A stretch of DNA of 64,000 nt from Bradyrhizobium diazoefficiens (GCF_016616235.1 NZ_CP067100.1:5329001-5393000); one strand, 5' to 3'. Shown: positions 36,647 through 44,996, counted from the first letter of the stretch. Translations and numbers: made by a program. The notes: generated by a model from the sequence alone, not told the origin.

Positions 36647-37933
36647 ATGACGGACATGGTGCAGGCAACGGCCCCTACAGCCGCGCGCGTTAGCGACACG
36701 TATCGCTGGGCGCAATTGGCGATCGGTGTAGCGGCGATGGTGATGATCGCCAATTATCAGTACGGCTGGACGTTCTTCGTCCCCGACATCCAGAAAAAGT
36801 TCGGCTGGGATCGCGCTTCGATCCAATGGGCCTTTACGCTCTTTGTCTTGTTCGAGACCTGGCTGGTGCCGGTCGAAGGCTGGTTCGTGGACAAATACGG
36901 TCCACGCTTGGTCGTGCTGGTCGGCGGCGTGCTCTGCGCCCTCGGCTGGGCGATCAACGCAGAGGCCACCACGCTCAACGGCTATTATCTCGGCATGATC
37001 ATCGCCGGCATCGGCGCCGGCGGCGTCTACGGCACCTGCGTCGGCAACGCGCTGAAATGGTTTCCGGACAAGCGCGGTCTTGCTGCCGGCATCACGGCCG
37101 CAGGCTTCGGTGCAGGCTCGGCACTGACCGTCGCGCCGATCCAGGCGATGATCAAGGACACCGGATTCCAGGCGACGTTCCTTTATTTCGGCCTGGGCCA
37201 GGGCATCATTGTCGCCATCCTTGCCTTCTTCCTGATTGCACCGAAAGCGGGACAGGTGCCTGCCGCCGTGCAGAACGCGACGCTGCAGCAGACTCGCCGC
37301 AACTACCAGCCGACCGAGGTGCTGCGTCAGCCGATCTTCTGGTTGATGTACTTCATGTTCGTGATCGTCGGCGCCGGCGGCCTGATGGTGACGGCGAACC
37401 TGAAGCCGATCGCGGTGGACTGGAAGGTCGATGCCATCCCGGTCACGCTGATCGGCATGACCATGACCGCGGTGACGTTCGCAGCGACCATCGACCGGGT
37501 GCTGAACGGCCTGACACGCCCGTTCTTCGGCTGGATCTCCGACATGATCGGCCGCGAGAATACGATGTTCATCGCCTTCGGCATGGAAGGCATCGGCATC
37601 TGGATGCTCTACCTCTGGGGCCACGATCCGATCTGGTTCGTGCTGCTCTCGGGTTTCGTGTTCTTCGCCTGGGGCGAGATCTACTCGCTGTTCCCCTCGA
37701 CCTGCACCGACACGTTCGGCGCCAAGTTCGCGACCACCAATGCCGGCCTGCTCTACACCGCAAAGGGCACCGCCGCGCTGCTGGTCCCGATCGGCAACTA
37801 CATGCAGCAGTCGTCGGGCCATTGGGACAACGTGTTCATCATCGCGGCCGGCGCCAACATCCTGGCTTCGCTGCTGGCGATCGCGGTGCTCAAACCCTGG
37901 CGCAAGGTCGTGGTTGCGGAGTCGACCGCCTGA
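36647..37933 (+). CDS. MFS transporter, oxalate/formate antiporter-like (OxlT family), copy 1
   Basis: The 428-residue protein has twelve hydrophobic segments and the features of OxlT-type carriers: ANYQYGWTFFVPDIQKKFGW in TM1-2, FETWLVPVEGWFVDKYGPR with the MFS loop 2-3 motif, and GAGGVYGTCVGNALKWFPDKRG. GGGAGG before the second in-frame ATG fixes the start. It is a cytoplasmic-membrane carrier probably exchanging oxalate with formate or another monovalent or divalent acid. It has its own operator and terminator, so it is a single-gene transcript. Copy 2 follows. Confidence 0.88.
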   Translation: MTDMVQATAPTAARVSDTYRWAQLAIGVAAMVMIANYQYGWTFFVPDIQKKFGWDRASIQWAFTLFVLFETWLVPVEGWFVDKYGPRLVVLVGGVLCALGWAINAEATTLNGYYLGMIIAGIGAGGVYGTCVGNALKWFPDKRGLAAGITAAGFGAGSALTVAPIQAMIKDTGFQATFLYFGLGQGIIVAILAFFLIAPKAGQVPAAVQNATLQQTRRNYQPTEVLRQPIFWLMYFMFVIVGAGGLMVTANLKPIAVDWKVDAIPVTLIGMTMTAVTFAATIDRVLNGLTRPFFGWISDMIGRENTMFIAFGMEGIGIWMLYLWGHDPIWFVLLSGFVFFAWGEIYSLFPSTCTDTFGAKFATTNAGLLYTAKGTAALLVPIGNYMQQSSGHWDNVFIIAAGANILASLLAIAVLKPWRKVVVAESTA

Positions 37934-37961
37934 CGCGCTTCATCACGGTTCGTTGGAGCAT

Positions 37962-37994
37962 GACGCCCGGCCTCACGGCCGGGCGTTTTCGTTT
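37962..37994 (+). terminator. Intrinsic terminator after transporter copy 1
   Basis: ACGCCCGGCC pairs with GGCCGGGCGT around TCAC and is followed by TTTCGTTTG. Confidence 0.88.
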
Positions 37995-38073
37995 GTCCGA
38001 ACGGTCTAATTCCGACGATCCGAATGGAACCGGGCATTTTCCTGATCCTCGGCGTGAGATAGGGCTTGCAATC

Positions 38074-38090
38074 TGGAATATGGTATACCA
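38074..38090. promoter_or_regulatory. Oxalate-regulon operator, site 5 (TGGAATATGGTATACCA)
   Basis: This copy contains the full palindrome TGGTATACCA. It lies 101 bp before the second transporter gene, eight bases after the start of TTGCAA at 38066. Confidence 0.7.
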
Positions 38091-38191
38091 AGCTGCGCGC
38101 TGCGCTTGCGACGATAAGCCACAACATTTGCGACATCAGGTCATCTTGGCAATCTGATGCGCGACCAGACAGGCGCGTTGGGAGGTTCTAG

Positions 38192-39514
38192 ATGATTTCC
38201 AGCACGGACGGCGCCGTCACAGCTGCGCCTCTTCGCACCGGTTTCCGTTGGCTTCAACTCGTCATGGGCATCGTCTGCATGGCGATGATCGCCAATCTGC
38301 AATACGGCTGGACGCTGTTCGTCGATCCGATCGACGCGGCCCACCATTGGGGCCGCGCTGCGATCCAGCTCGCCTTCACCATCTTCGTCGTCACCGAGAC
38401 CTGGCTGGTGCCGATCGAGGCCTGGTTCGTCGACAAATACGGCCCGCGCATCGTCATCATGTTCGGCGGCGTGATGATCGCGCTGTCCTGGGTGCTCAAC
38501 TCCTACGCCGATAGCCTTCCCCTGCTCTACACGGCGGCGGTGATCGGCGGCATGGGCGCGGGTGCGGTGTACGGCACCTGCGTCGGCAACGCGCTGAAAT
38601 GGTTTCCCGACCGACGCGGCCTTGCCGCCGGCGCGACCGCGGCCGGCTTCGGCGCCGGCGCCGCGATCACCGTGGTGCCGATCGCAACCATGATCGCAGC
38701 GAGCGGCTACCAGCACGCCTTCCTCACCTTCGGCATCGGCCAGGGCCTGATCGTGTTCGTGCTCGCCTTCTTCATCCAGCCGCCGCGGGTCTCGATCCCG
38801 CCGAAGAAGAAGCAGCTCAATCTGCCGCAGACCAAGATCGACTTCACGCCGCCGCAGGTGCTGCGCAGCCCTATTTTCTGGGTGATGTATCTCGTTTTCG
38901 TCATGGTCGCCTCCGGCGGCCTGATGACCGCGGCGCAGATCGCGCCGATCGCGCACGACTTCAAGATCGCAAGCACGCCGGTCACGCTCGCCGGCTTCCA
39001 GATGGCGGCCCTGACGTTTGCGATCTCGCTCGACCGCATCTTCGACGGCTTCGGCCGGCCGTTCTTCGGCTTCGTCTCTGACACCATCGGCCGCGAGCAC
39101 ACCATGTTCATCGCCTTCGGCACGGCGGCGCTGATGCTGTTGACGCTGTCGGCCTATGGTCACATCCCGGTCGTGTTCGTGCTGGCGACCGCGGTTTACT
39201 TCGGCGTGTTCGGCGAGATCTACTCGCTGTTTCCGGCGACCTGCGGCGACACCTTCGGCGCGAAATACGCGACCACCAACAACGGCATGCTCTACACCGC
39301 GAAGGGCACCGCCTCGCTGCTGGTGCCGCTCGCGAGCGTGATCTCGGCAACGTACGGCTGGAAGGCCGTGTTCGTGGTCGCGGTGGCGCTGAACGCGACG
39401 GCAGCGCTGATGGCGCTGTTCGTGATCAAGCCGCTGCGCCGCTCCTTCATCCTCGGCAAGGAAGCCGAGAGCGCGAGCGCCGCAACCGCCAGTGCCAAGA
39501 CCGAGACGGCGTAG
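38192..39514 (+). CDS. MFS transporter, oxalate/formate antiporter-like (OxlT family), copy 2
   Basis: The 440-residue carrier is clearly paralogous to copy 1, sharing ANLQYGWTLFVDPIDAAHHW, TETWLVPIEAWFVDKYGPR, AVYGTCVGNALKWFPDRRG and GEIYSLFPATCGDTFGAK. Twelve membrane segments are expected, with an Ala/Ser-rich cytoplasmic tail. GGGAGG precedes the ATG. It has its own operator and terminator. The pair may differ in substrate or direction (oxalate in, formate or bicarbonate out), which sequence cannot decide. Confidence 0.88.
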   Translation: MISSTDGAVTAAPLRTGFRWLQLVMGIVCMAMIANLQYGWTLFVDPIDAAHHWGRAAIQLAFTIFVVTETWLVPIEAWFVDKYGPRIVIMFGGVMIALSWVLNSYADSLPLLYTAAVIGGMGAGAVYGTCVGNALKWFPDRRGLAAGATAAGFGAGAAITVVPIATMIAASGYQHAFLTFGIGQGLIVFVLAFFIQPPRVSIPPKKKQLNLPQTKIDFTPPQVLRSPIFWVMYLVFVMVASGGLMTAAQIAPIAHDFKIASTPVTLAGFQMAALTFAISLDRIFDGFGRPFFGFVSDTIGREHTMFIAFGTAALMLLTLSAYGHIPVVFVLATAVYFGVFGEIYSLFPATCGDTFGAKYATTNNGMLYTAKGTASLLVPLASVISATYGWKAVFVVAVALNATAALMALFVIKPLRRSFILGKEAESASAATASAKTETA

Positions 39515-39540
39515 CGACCACACGCCAACATAACGGTCGG

Positions 39541-39574
39541 AAAGGGGCGCAGCGATGCGCCCCTTTTCTTTTTT
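39541..39574 (+). terminator. Intrinsic terminator after transporter copy 2
   Basis: GGGGCGCA and TGCGCCCC form a perfect stem around GCGA, followed by TTTTCTTTTTT. Confidence 0.92.
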
Positions 39575-39643
39575 GGCGCACGATAAACGTCAGTATTGCT
39601 GCCGCAAGATTTTTCGGATCAGCCAAATCCAACGCTTGACGAT

Positions 39644-39660
39644 TGGCATTATGTATACCA
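39644..39660. promoter_or_regulatory. Oxalate-regulon operator, site 6 (TGGCATTATGTATACCA)
   Basis: The element lies 34 bp before the CBS-protein start, the closest of all six sites, again eight bases after the start of a TTGACG at 39636. Confidence 0.7.
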
Positions 39661-39694
39661 CACTTCCTCTGTCATTCACGCGAGGGAGGTTGCA

Positions 39695-40120
39695 ATGCTG
39701 GTCGGAGACATTCTGCGCAAGAAGACGCCGCGCGTTGTCACGGTGCGAATGAACGAAACGGTGGGTATCGCCGCCAAGCTGATGCGCGCCAACAACATCA
39801 GCGCGCTGGTGGTCAAGGACGTCGTCCGCTCGGAAGGCAACACCGCGGTCGGCATGTTCACCGAGCGCGACGTGGTGCGCGCTGTTGCCGAGCACGGCGC
39901 CAACGCCATCAACGTCAAGGTTTCGCAGCTCGTCTCGGTCCAGCAGCTGGTCTCCTGCTCGTCGAGGGACACGATCGAGCACGTGCGGCACCTGATGAAC
40001 CGTCATCACATCCGCCATCTGCCCGTGATCGACGATTACAGCCTCGTCTCCGTCATCAGCATGCGCGACATCGCCGCGGCCGTTGACGAGGCGACCAACA
40101 AGACGCCGCAAGCCGCCTAG
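39695..40120 (+). CDS. CBS-domain-pair protein in the oxalate regulon
   Basis: The 141-residue protein is just two CBS domains: about residues 8-70 (VTVRMNETVGIAAKLMRANN, ISALVVKDVV, GMFTERDVVRAVAEHG) and 75-137 (SVQQLVSCSSRDTIEHVRHLMNRHHIRHLPVIDD, ISMRDIAAAVDEA). Such pairs bind adenine nucleotides and sense energy state. GAGGGAGGT gives a strong ribosome site for the ATG of MLVGDILRKK. It has its own operator, so the cell makes it when oxalate genes are on. A partner could be Oxc, which is ADP-activated in Oxalobacter, or a carrier; both are guesses. Confidence 0.88.
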   Translation: MLVGDILRKKTPRVVTVRMNETVGIAAKLMRANNISALVVKDVVRSEGNTAVGMFTERDVVRAVAEHGANAINVKVSQLVSVQQLVSCSSRDTIEHVRHLMNRHHIRHLPVIDDYSLVSVISMRDIAAAVDEATNKTPQAA

Positions 40121-40170
40121 AGCTTGATCCGGAAAAGTGCGTAGCGGTTTTCCGAAAAGATCAAGCTCAA
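40121..40170. repeat. Intergenic palindromic repeat, family A (single hairpin)
   Basis: AGAGCTTGATCCGGAAAAGTGC pairs with GCGGTTTTCCGAAAAGATCAAGCTC. It matches the second hairpin of the copy at 5721-5822 in the opposite orientation, directly after the CBS gene, where it may help end the transcript. Confidence 0.72.
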
Positions 40171-40281
40171 CAAAATAACCTGGGGCGACTACCCCTCCCC
40201 TGCGACTGCCGGCCCCGGCTCGGATCCATCCGCGCCGGACCGGGTCCTTCGTCCCAAATTCCGGTCTCCCGCGAGGATTTC

Positions 40282-41301
40282 ATGAAGATCTGCATCTACG
40301 GCGCCGGCGCAATCGGCGGCTATCTCGGGGTTCAGCTGGCGCGCGCTGGCGCCGACGTCAGCCTCATCGCGCGCGGCGCGCACCTTGCCGCGATGCGCGA
40401 GCGCGGCCTGACGCTGCTCGCGGGCGAGGAGCAGCACACCGTGCATCCGCGCTGCACCGACGATCCTGCCGAGCTCGGCGTGCAGGATTACATCATCATC
40501 ACGCTGAAGGCGCATTCGATCACCGGCGTGATCGAGAAGATGCAGCCGCTGCTCGGACCGCACACCCGCATCGTCACCGCCGTCAACGGCATCCCCTATT
40601 GGTATTTCTACAAGCATGGCGGTCAGTACGAGAACGCGACGCTGGAGAGCATCGATCCCGGCGGACGGCAGTGGCGCGAGTTGGGAGCCGAGCGCGCCAT
40701 CGGCTGCATCGTGTATCCCGCCACCGAGATCGAGGCACCCGGCGTGATCCGCCACGTCTACGGCAACAATTTTCCGCTCGGCGAGCCCTCAGGGGAGATC
40801 ACTGGCGACGTGCAGCGCCTCGCCGACCTCTTCGTCGCCGCCGGGCTGAAGGCGCCGGTGCTCGACCGCATCCGCGACGAGATCTGGCTCAAGCTGTGGG
40901 GCAATGTCTGCTTCAACCCGATCAGCGCGCTGACCCATGCGACGCTCGACGTGATCTGCACCGATCCGTCCACGCGTGCGCTGTCGCGCGCGATCATGAT
41001 GGAGACGCAGGCGATCGCCGAGAGCTTTGGCGTCAAATTCCGCGTCGACGTCGAGCGCCGCATCGAGGGCGCCCGCAAGGTCGGCGCGCACAAGACCTCG
41101 ATGCTGCAGGATCTCGAGCGCGGCCGTCCGATGGAGATCGACCCGCTCGTCACCGTGGTGCAGGAGATGGGCCGCCTCACCGGCATCGCCACGCCCGCAC
41201 TCGACTCGGTGCTGGCGATGGTGACCCAGCGCGCCCGCATCGCCGGTCTCTATGACGGCGTCTCGTCGCCATCCGATCCGCGCGCACTGGCGGTGGCGTG
41301 A
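40282..41301 (+). CDS. PanE/ketopantoate-reductase-family protein, candidate oxalyl-CoA reductase
   Basis: The 339-residue protein opens with the NADP-binding motif MKICIYGAGAIGGYLGVQLA and has LKAHSITGVIEKMQPLL and the catalytic-lysine region of the C-terminal helical domain (EIWLKLWGNVCFNPISALTH). The family type enzyme reduces ketopantoate in pantothenate synthesis. In Methylobacterium extorquens a paralogue, PanE2, was assigned the reduction of oxalyl-CoA to glyoxylate. The location here, directly after the oxalate transport genes and with gcl in the same region, makes that role attractive. It overlaps the next gene by one base. Neither sequence nor context excludes another 2-oxo acid reductase. 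Confidence 0.8.
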   Translation: MKICIYGAGAIGGYLGVQLARAGADVSLIARGAHLAAMRERGLTLLAGEEQHTVHPRCTDDPAELGVQDYIIITLKAHSITGVIEKMQPLLGPHTRIVTAVNGIPYWYFYKHGGQYENATLESIDPGGRQWRELGAERAIGCIVYPATEIEAPGVIRHVYGNNFPLGEPSGEITGDVQRLADLFVAAGLKAPVLDRIRDEIWLKLWGNVCFNPISALTHATLDVICTDPSTRALSRAIMMETQAIAESFGVKFRVDVERRIEGARKVGAHKTSMLQDLERGRPMEIDPLVTVVQEMGRLTGIATPALDSVLAMVTQRARIAGLYDGVSSPSDPRALAVA

Positions 41302-42086
41302 TGGCTGGCGAGATGAAACAGTGGCTGCGCTTCCGCTATGCCGGCACCACCGGCTTCGGCACCCTGACGCCGTCAGGTATCAGCGTGCATGAGGGCGAGA
41401 TGTTCGGGCGCAATACGCCAACCGGCAAGACGCTCGCGCTGTCCGAGGTCGAGTTGCTCGCGCCTTGCGCGCCCAGCAAGATCGTCGCGCTCTGGAATAA
41501 TTTCCACGCGCTCGCGGCCAAGCTCAACCAGCCCGAGCCGCCGGAGCCGCTCTATCTGCTCAAGGCCACCACCACCATCGCCGCGCCCGGCGCCGTGATC
41601 CGCCGGCCTTCTTATTATGATGGCAAGACGACCTACGAGGGCGAGCTCGGCATCGTCATCGGCAAGACCTGCGCCCGCGTCTCGCCCGCGGAAGCCGACA
41701 ACTTCATCTTCGGCTACACCTGCGTCAACGACATCACCGCCAACGACATCCTGACCCGCGACCCCACCTTCCCGCAATGGGCCCGTGCCAAGGGCATCGA
41801 CGATTACGGCCCGTTCGGCCCCGTCATTGCCACCGGCCTCGATCCGGCCCAGCTTGTGGTCCGCACCATCCTCAACGGCGCCGAGCGGCAGAATTACCCG
41901 ATCTCGGACATGATCTTCAGCGCGCAGGAGCTGGTCAGCAGGATCTCCCACGACATGACCCTGCTCCCCGGCGATCTCATCGCCGTCGGGACATCAGTGG
42001 GCGTCGGCGTGATGAAGGAGCCGGTGAATATTGTGACCGTCGCGATCGACGGCATCGGCGATTTGACCAACGAGTTTCGGTTGTAG
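41301..42086 (+). CDS. Fumarylacetoacetate hydrolase-family protein
   Basis: The 261-residue protein has the FAH core: APSKIVALWNNFHALAAKL, the metal ligands in YEGELGIVIGKTC (Glu-x-Glu type), DITANDILTRDPTFPQWARAKG and FGPVIATGLDP, and the closing GDLIAVGTSVGVGVMKEP. It should act on a 2-oxo or 1,3-dicarbonyl acid by hydrolysis, decarboxylation or isomerisation with Mg2+. The ATG overlaps the TGA of the PanE-like gene, so the two are translated together and probably serve one pathway. I cannot name the substrate. Confidence 0.86.
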   Translation: MAGEMKQWLRFRYAGTTGFGTLTPSGISVHEGEMFGRNTPTGKTLALSEVELLAPCAPSKIVALWNNFHALAAKLNQPEPPEPLYLLKATTTIAAPGAVIRRPSYYDGKTTYEGELGIVIGKTCARVSPAEADNFIFGYTCVNDITANDILTRDPTFPQWARAKGIDDYGPFGPVIATGLDPAQLVVRTILNGAERQNYPISDMIFSAQELVSRISHDMTLLPGDLIAVGTSVGVGVMKEPVNIVTVAIDGIGDLTNEFRL

Positions 42087-42101
42087 CCACAGACTCGGCA
42101 C

Positions 42102-42190
42102 CGTAGCCCGGATCGAGCGAAGCAAATCCGGGGCGGCCGCCGCGACGCTCGCAGAACCCGGATTGCGCTTCGCTCCCTCCGGGCTACGAG
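42102..42190. repeat. Intergenic inverted repeat (GTAGCCCGGAT type)
   Basis: GTAGCCCGGATCGAGCGAAGC at the left pairs with GCTTCGCTCCCTCCGGGCTAC at the right, with AATCCGGG and CCCGGATT as inner arms. It lies directly after the FAH-family gene. Confidence 0.75.
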
Positions 42191-42374
42191 GCACGCCCTC
42201 AGGCCTCGGGAAAACCCGGCAAGCTCCGCACCGCCCCCTCCACCGATCGGCTGACGTATTCAGCCGTGGATCGCGCTACCGAACCCACCCGGTAGCCCCG
42301 TCCGCCCCTTGATCTCGGTTCCGCTCTCCAATAGCAACTATGGCGATATTGTGTGCCGGCGTGAGGAATTCACG

Positions 42375-43668
42375 ATGTGGCTGTTTTTCCTGGTTGCCTG
42401 GTTCGTCCTGCTGGCTGCCGTCGCGTTTCTCGCCCAGCAGGCGTTCGGTTACGATGTCGGCCACCTGCCCGCCTGGTTCGCGGGCCTGCCGATGCCGCAA
42501 CGCATCGCGACCGGCACGATCCTGATCGGCGCGCTGGCGCTGATCGGCGCAACCGCTTGGCGGCTGTCGCGCCAGGACCGGCGCCTCGGCACGCTGCGCG
42601 ACCGCCTCAGGAAGACCCGCGAGGACGCGGTCGTGGCCCATGCGCTGCAAAACCATCTCGACGCCACCGTCCAGCACCTGATCGAGAGCGATCCCCGCGA
42701 GGCCGTCTCCGCCCTGCATGACAAGCTGGCTGAAACCGAGCAGCGCGCTTTGCTCCAGCAGGGCCGCAACGAATCCGCCGACATGCACGACCAGCTCGCC
42801 GAGATCCGACGCCGCCAGCAGGCGCTGCGCGAGATGGTCGGCAAGGTCGCCGATCAGCGCCGCGCGGTCGAGCCGGTCTTCACCGAAATCCGCGACCGTC
42901 AGAATCAGCTCGAGCGCTCGCTGCACGACCTCGAGACCGACGGAAGATTTGGCGAAATCCCATGCCGAGCTGGTGCCGCTGCGCTCGACGGACGCCGGTG
43001 TCGATGCCCTGATCGGCGAGCTCGGCCTCAGCCATGACCGCCTCGCCAAAAGCATCGACGAGCTGGAGACCGGCGGCGGCGCACCTCTGGGCAGCCGTGT
43101 GGAGACATTGTCGAAGAACAAGATCGACATCGAGCAGCGCCTCGCCCGCATCGACGACAGTTTCAACATCCTCAAAGCCATCCGGCTCGACTTCGAGGAG
43201 CTCGGCCAGCGCCAGGCCCAGCTCGAGCGCTCGCTTGCCGAGGTCGAGACCGACACCGACGGCAAGAGCCTTGCCGACCGCCAGAACGCACTGAACGACT
43301 TCGTCCTCCAGTCGCGCCAGCGCATCAGTGCCTTGCAGGAGACGCTGGCGACGCTCAGCGCCTTCAAGGCCGAACTGTCGAAATCGCAGGCCGACCTCGT
43401 CCCGCTCAAAGCCCCGGTGTTCGGCATCGAGGCGATGATTGCGGAAGTCGGCACCACCCGCGATCTGCTCGCGAAAACCGTCGGCGAGATCGAGGCGAAC
43501 GGCGATGTCACCCTCGCCTCGCGCGTCGACGCACTCACCAAGAGCAAGCGCGAGGCCGAAGACCGCCTCGCCCGCATCTTCGACAATTTCAACGCGCTTG
43601 ATGCCTTGCGCAAGGACATCGGCGGCGTCTTCTCGACCATCAGGAACAGCCTGAACCGGATCGGGTGA
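42375..43668 (+). pseudogene. Membrane-anchored coiled-coil protein interrupted by a frameshift
   Basis: The 5' part (to about 42942) encodes MWLFFLVAWFVLLAAVAFLA and a second hydrophobic helix near residue 45, then long charged helices (RLRKTREDAVVAHALQNHLD). The expected continuation EDLAKSHAELVPLRSTDAG is found in another frame and runs to 43668, still coiled coil with repeated blocks (LARIDDSFNILKAIRLDFEE; LARIFDNFNALDALRKDIGG). One extra G at 42942-42943 would explain the shift. Together they would make a protein of about 430 residues. Repeats of about 125 residues suggest internal duplication. Whether the allele is real or a base-call error is open. Confidence 0.75.
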
Positions 43669-43683
43669 CGGCGCTGCTTGCGG

Positions 43684-43775
43684 AAGTGCGTAGGATGGGT
43701 AGAGCGAAAGCGAAACCCATCCCCTCTCTTCGCGCAACTGGCCAATGGGTTTCGCTGCGCTCTACCTCGAAACAT
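43684..43775. repeat. Intergenic inverted repeat (GGGTAGAGCGAAAGCGAAACCCAT type)
   Basis: GGTAGAGCGAAAGCGAAACCCAT at the left pairs with ATGGGTTTCGCTGCGCTCTACC at the right (one bulged mismatch). It is a third type of long inverted repeat, distinct from families A and B. Confidence 0.75.
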
Positions 43776-43920
43776 CCAGACACATCAAATCTCCGTACGC
43801 CCGACAGATGCCGCCAACATGTCCCGCGCGCGCCGCAACTTGGACGCATTCGGCCGCCCTTTTGTGAGGGGTGTCTGGGGGGCACGGCACCGCCGTGTTT
43901 GGACCAAACCTTCTAGGGGT

Positions 43921-44124
43921 ATGACTGTGAAGAAGATTGTATTTGTTCTGGGTGCCACGCTTGCTCTGGTGACGGCTGCAAACGCTGCGGATCTGCCACG
44001 CCGCCAGCCGGTGCCGGTCTATCCGGCCGAGCAGGCCCCGATCGGCAAGATGCCGATTGGCAAGAGCCCGGTTGGAAAAGCCCCGATCGGCAAGGCGCCC
44101 GGTCCGGTCGCGGCGCGCTACTGA
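43921..44124 (+). CDS. Secreted small protein with PIGK-type pentapeptide repeats
   Basis: The 67-residue protein has a signal peptide (MTVKKIVFVLGATLALVTAANA) and a mature part of about 45 residues made of ADLPRRQPVPVYPAEQ and four copies of P(I/V)GKx followed by GPVAARY. The DNA repeats with a 15-bp period at about 44038-44097. Lys/Pro-rich repeats suggest a cell-envelope protein that binds an acidic polymer, which is only a guess. A longer open frame upstream covers a palindromic repeat and is rejected. It is followed 57 bp later by another secreted protein. Confidence 0.7.
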   Translation: MTVKKIVFVLGATLALVTAANAADLPRRQPVPVYPAEQAPIGKMPIGKSPVGKAPIGKAPGPVAARY

Positions 44125-44181
44125 CGCGCAGCGGATTTCGCGCAGAACTGGCGTAAGCGGCCGACAGTCGAGGGGCACAGC

Positions 44182-44829
44182 GTGACGAACAAACCTGATC
44201 GATCGGGGTCCTGCATCCTTGCAGGATTTGCCCTGGCGGCGATGCTCGCATGCACGATGCCCCCGGCTTCGGCCCATGAAGCGAACAAGCGCGTTGCCGA
44301 TGCCAATGCGCTTGCCACGACCGACACCGCCTCGCGACCTCAGCCGCAATCGCGGCGCCCCGTCGCGCGCGCCGAGAAAGGCCCCTACTACGTCGACTTC
44401 CGTGCCCGCACGGCGGCGAGCTGGGGCCATGCCTTCGTCTGGTACGGCAAGACCAGCGAGCGCGCCGTCGAGGTCGCAGGGCTCACACCCGCCGGCGACA
44501 CGCTTGCCTACGTGCTCGGCCACCTCACCTTTGTGCCGTCCGAGACCGGCGCGAGCTACGGCGATCTCGATCCGGAATATCTGACCGCGAGCTACCGTGT
44601 GTACCTCAACGAGGCCGACGCCAAACGCGTCTTCGCCTACATCAAGAAGCTGCAGGCGAGCTCGCCGGTCTGGAACGCCGAGACCGCCAACTGCACCGGC
44701 TTCATCGGCGACATCGCCGAGTTCATGGGGCTGCAGGTGCCCTATCGCTGGCAGCGCCCGGAAAACTTCGTCAACCGCCTCAAGGAAATGAACGGCGGCC
44801 GGCAAACGGTGCGGCTGTCGGCGGAGTAG
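44182..44829 (+). CDS. Secreted protein with a DUF4105/NlpC-like Cys-His arrangement
   Basis: The 215-residue protein begins at GTG and has a signal peptide (SCILAGFALAAMLACTMPPASA). The mature domain contains TAASWGHAFVWYGK with a histidine and AETANCTGFIGDIAEFMGL with a cysteine, an order seen in circularly permuted papain-like (DUF4105, Lnb-type) domains. That would make it a periplasmic peptidase or amidase, but the assignment rests on two short motifs. It lies just downstream of the PIGK-repeat protein and may form an envelope-related pair with it. Confidence 0.65.
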   Translation: MTNKPDRSGSCILAGFALAAMLACTMPPASAHEANKRVADANALATTDTASRPQPQSRRPVARAEKGPYYVDFRARTAASWGHAFVWYGKTSERAVEVAGLTPAGDTLAYVLGHLTFVPSETGASYGDLDPEYLTASYRVYLNEADAKRVFAYIKKLQASSPVWNAETANCTGFIGDIAEFMGLQVPYRWQRPENFVNRLKEMNGGRQTVRLSAE

Positions 44830-44996
44830 CTGTTCGCTCCATACTCGGTGTCATTGCCCGCCTTGTGCGCGCTTGCGCACTGGAGCAGGCAATCCGGTGT
44901 TCCAGAGACAGCCAGGCTAGAGCCGAGAAGCCGCGGCGTACTGGATACCCCTTCGGTTCACGAAACAAGTGCAACACCTGCTAAGGTGTTGTTGCG

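Noticed and set aside
36579..39660. Sigma-54 promoters at the TGGCAT elements
   Set aside because: TGGCA resembles the -24 part, but the GC of the -12 part is missing at all six sites; a GntR-type operator fits better.
44038..44097. CRISPR-like or minisatellite repeat
   Set aside because: The 15-bp units are contiguous codons for P(I/V)GKx within a signal-peptide-bearing gene, with no spacers.
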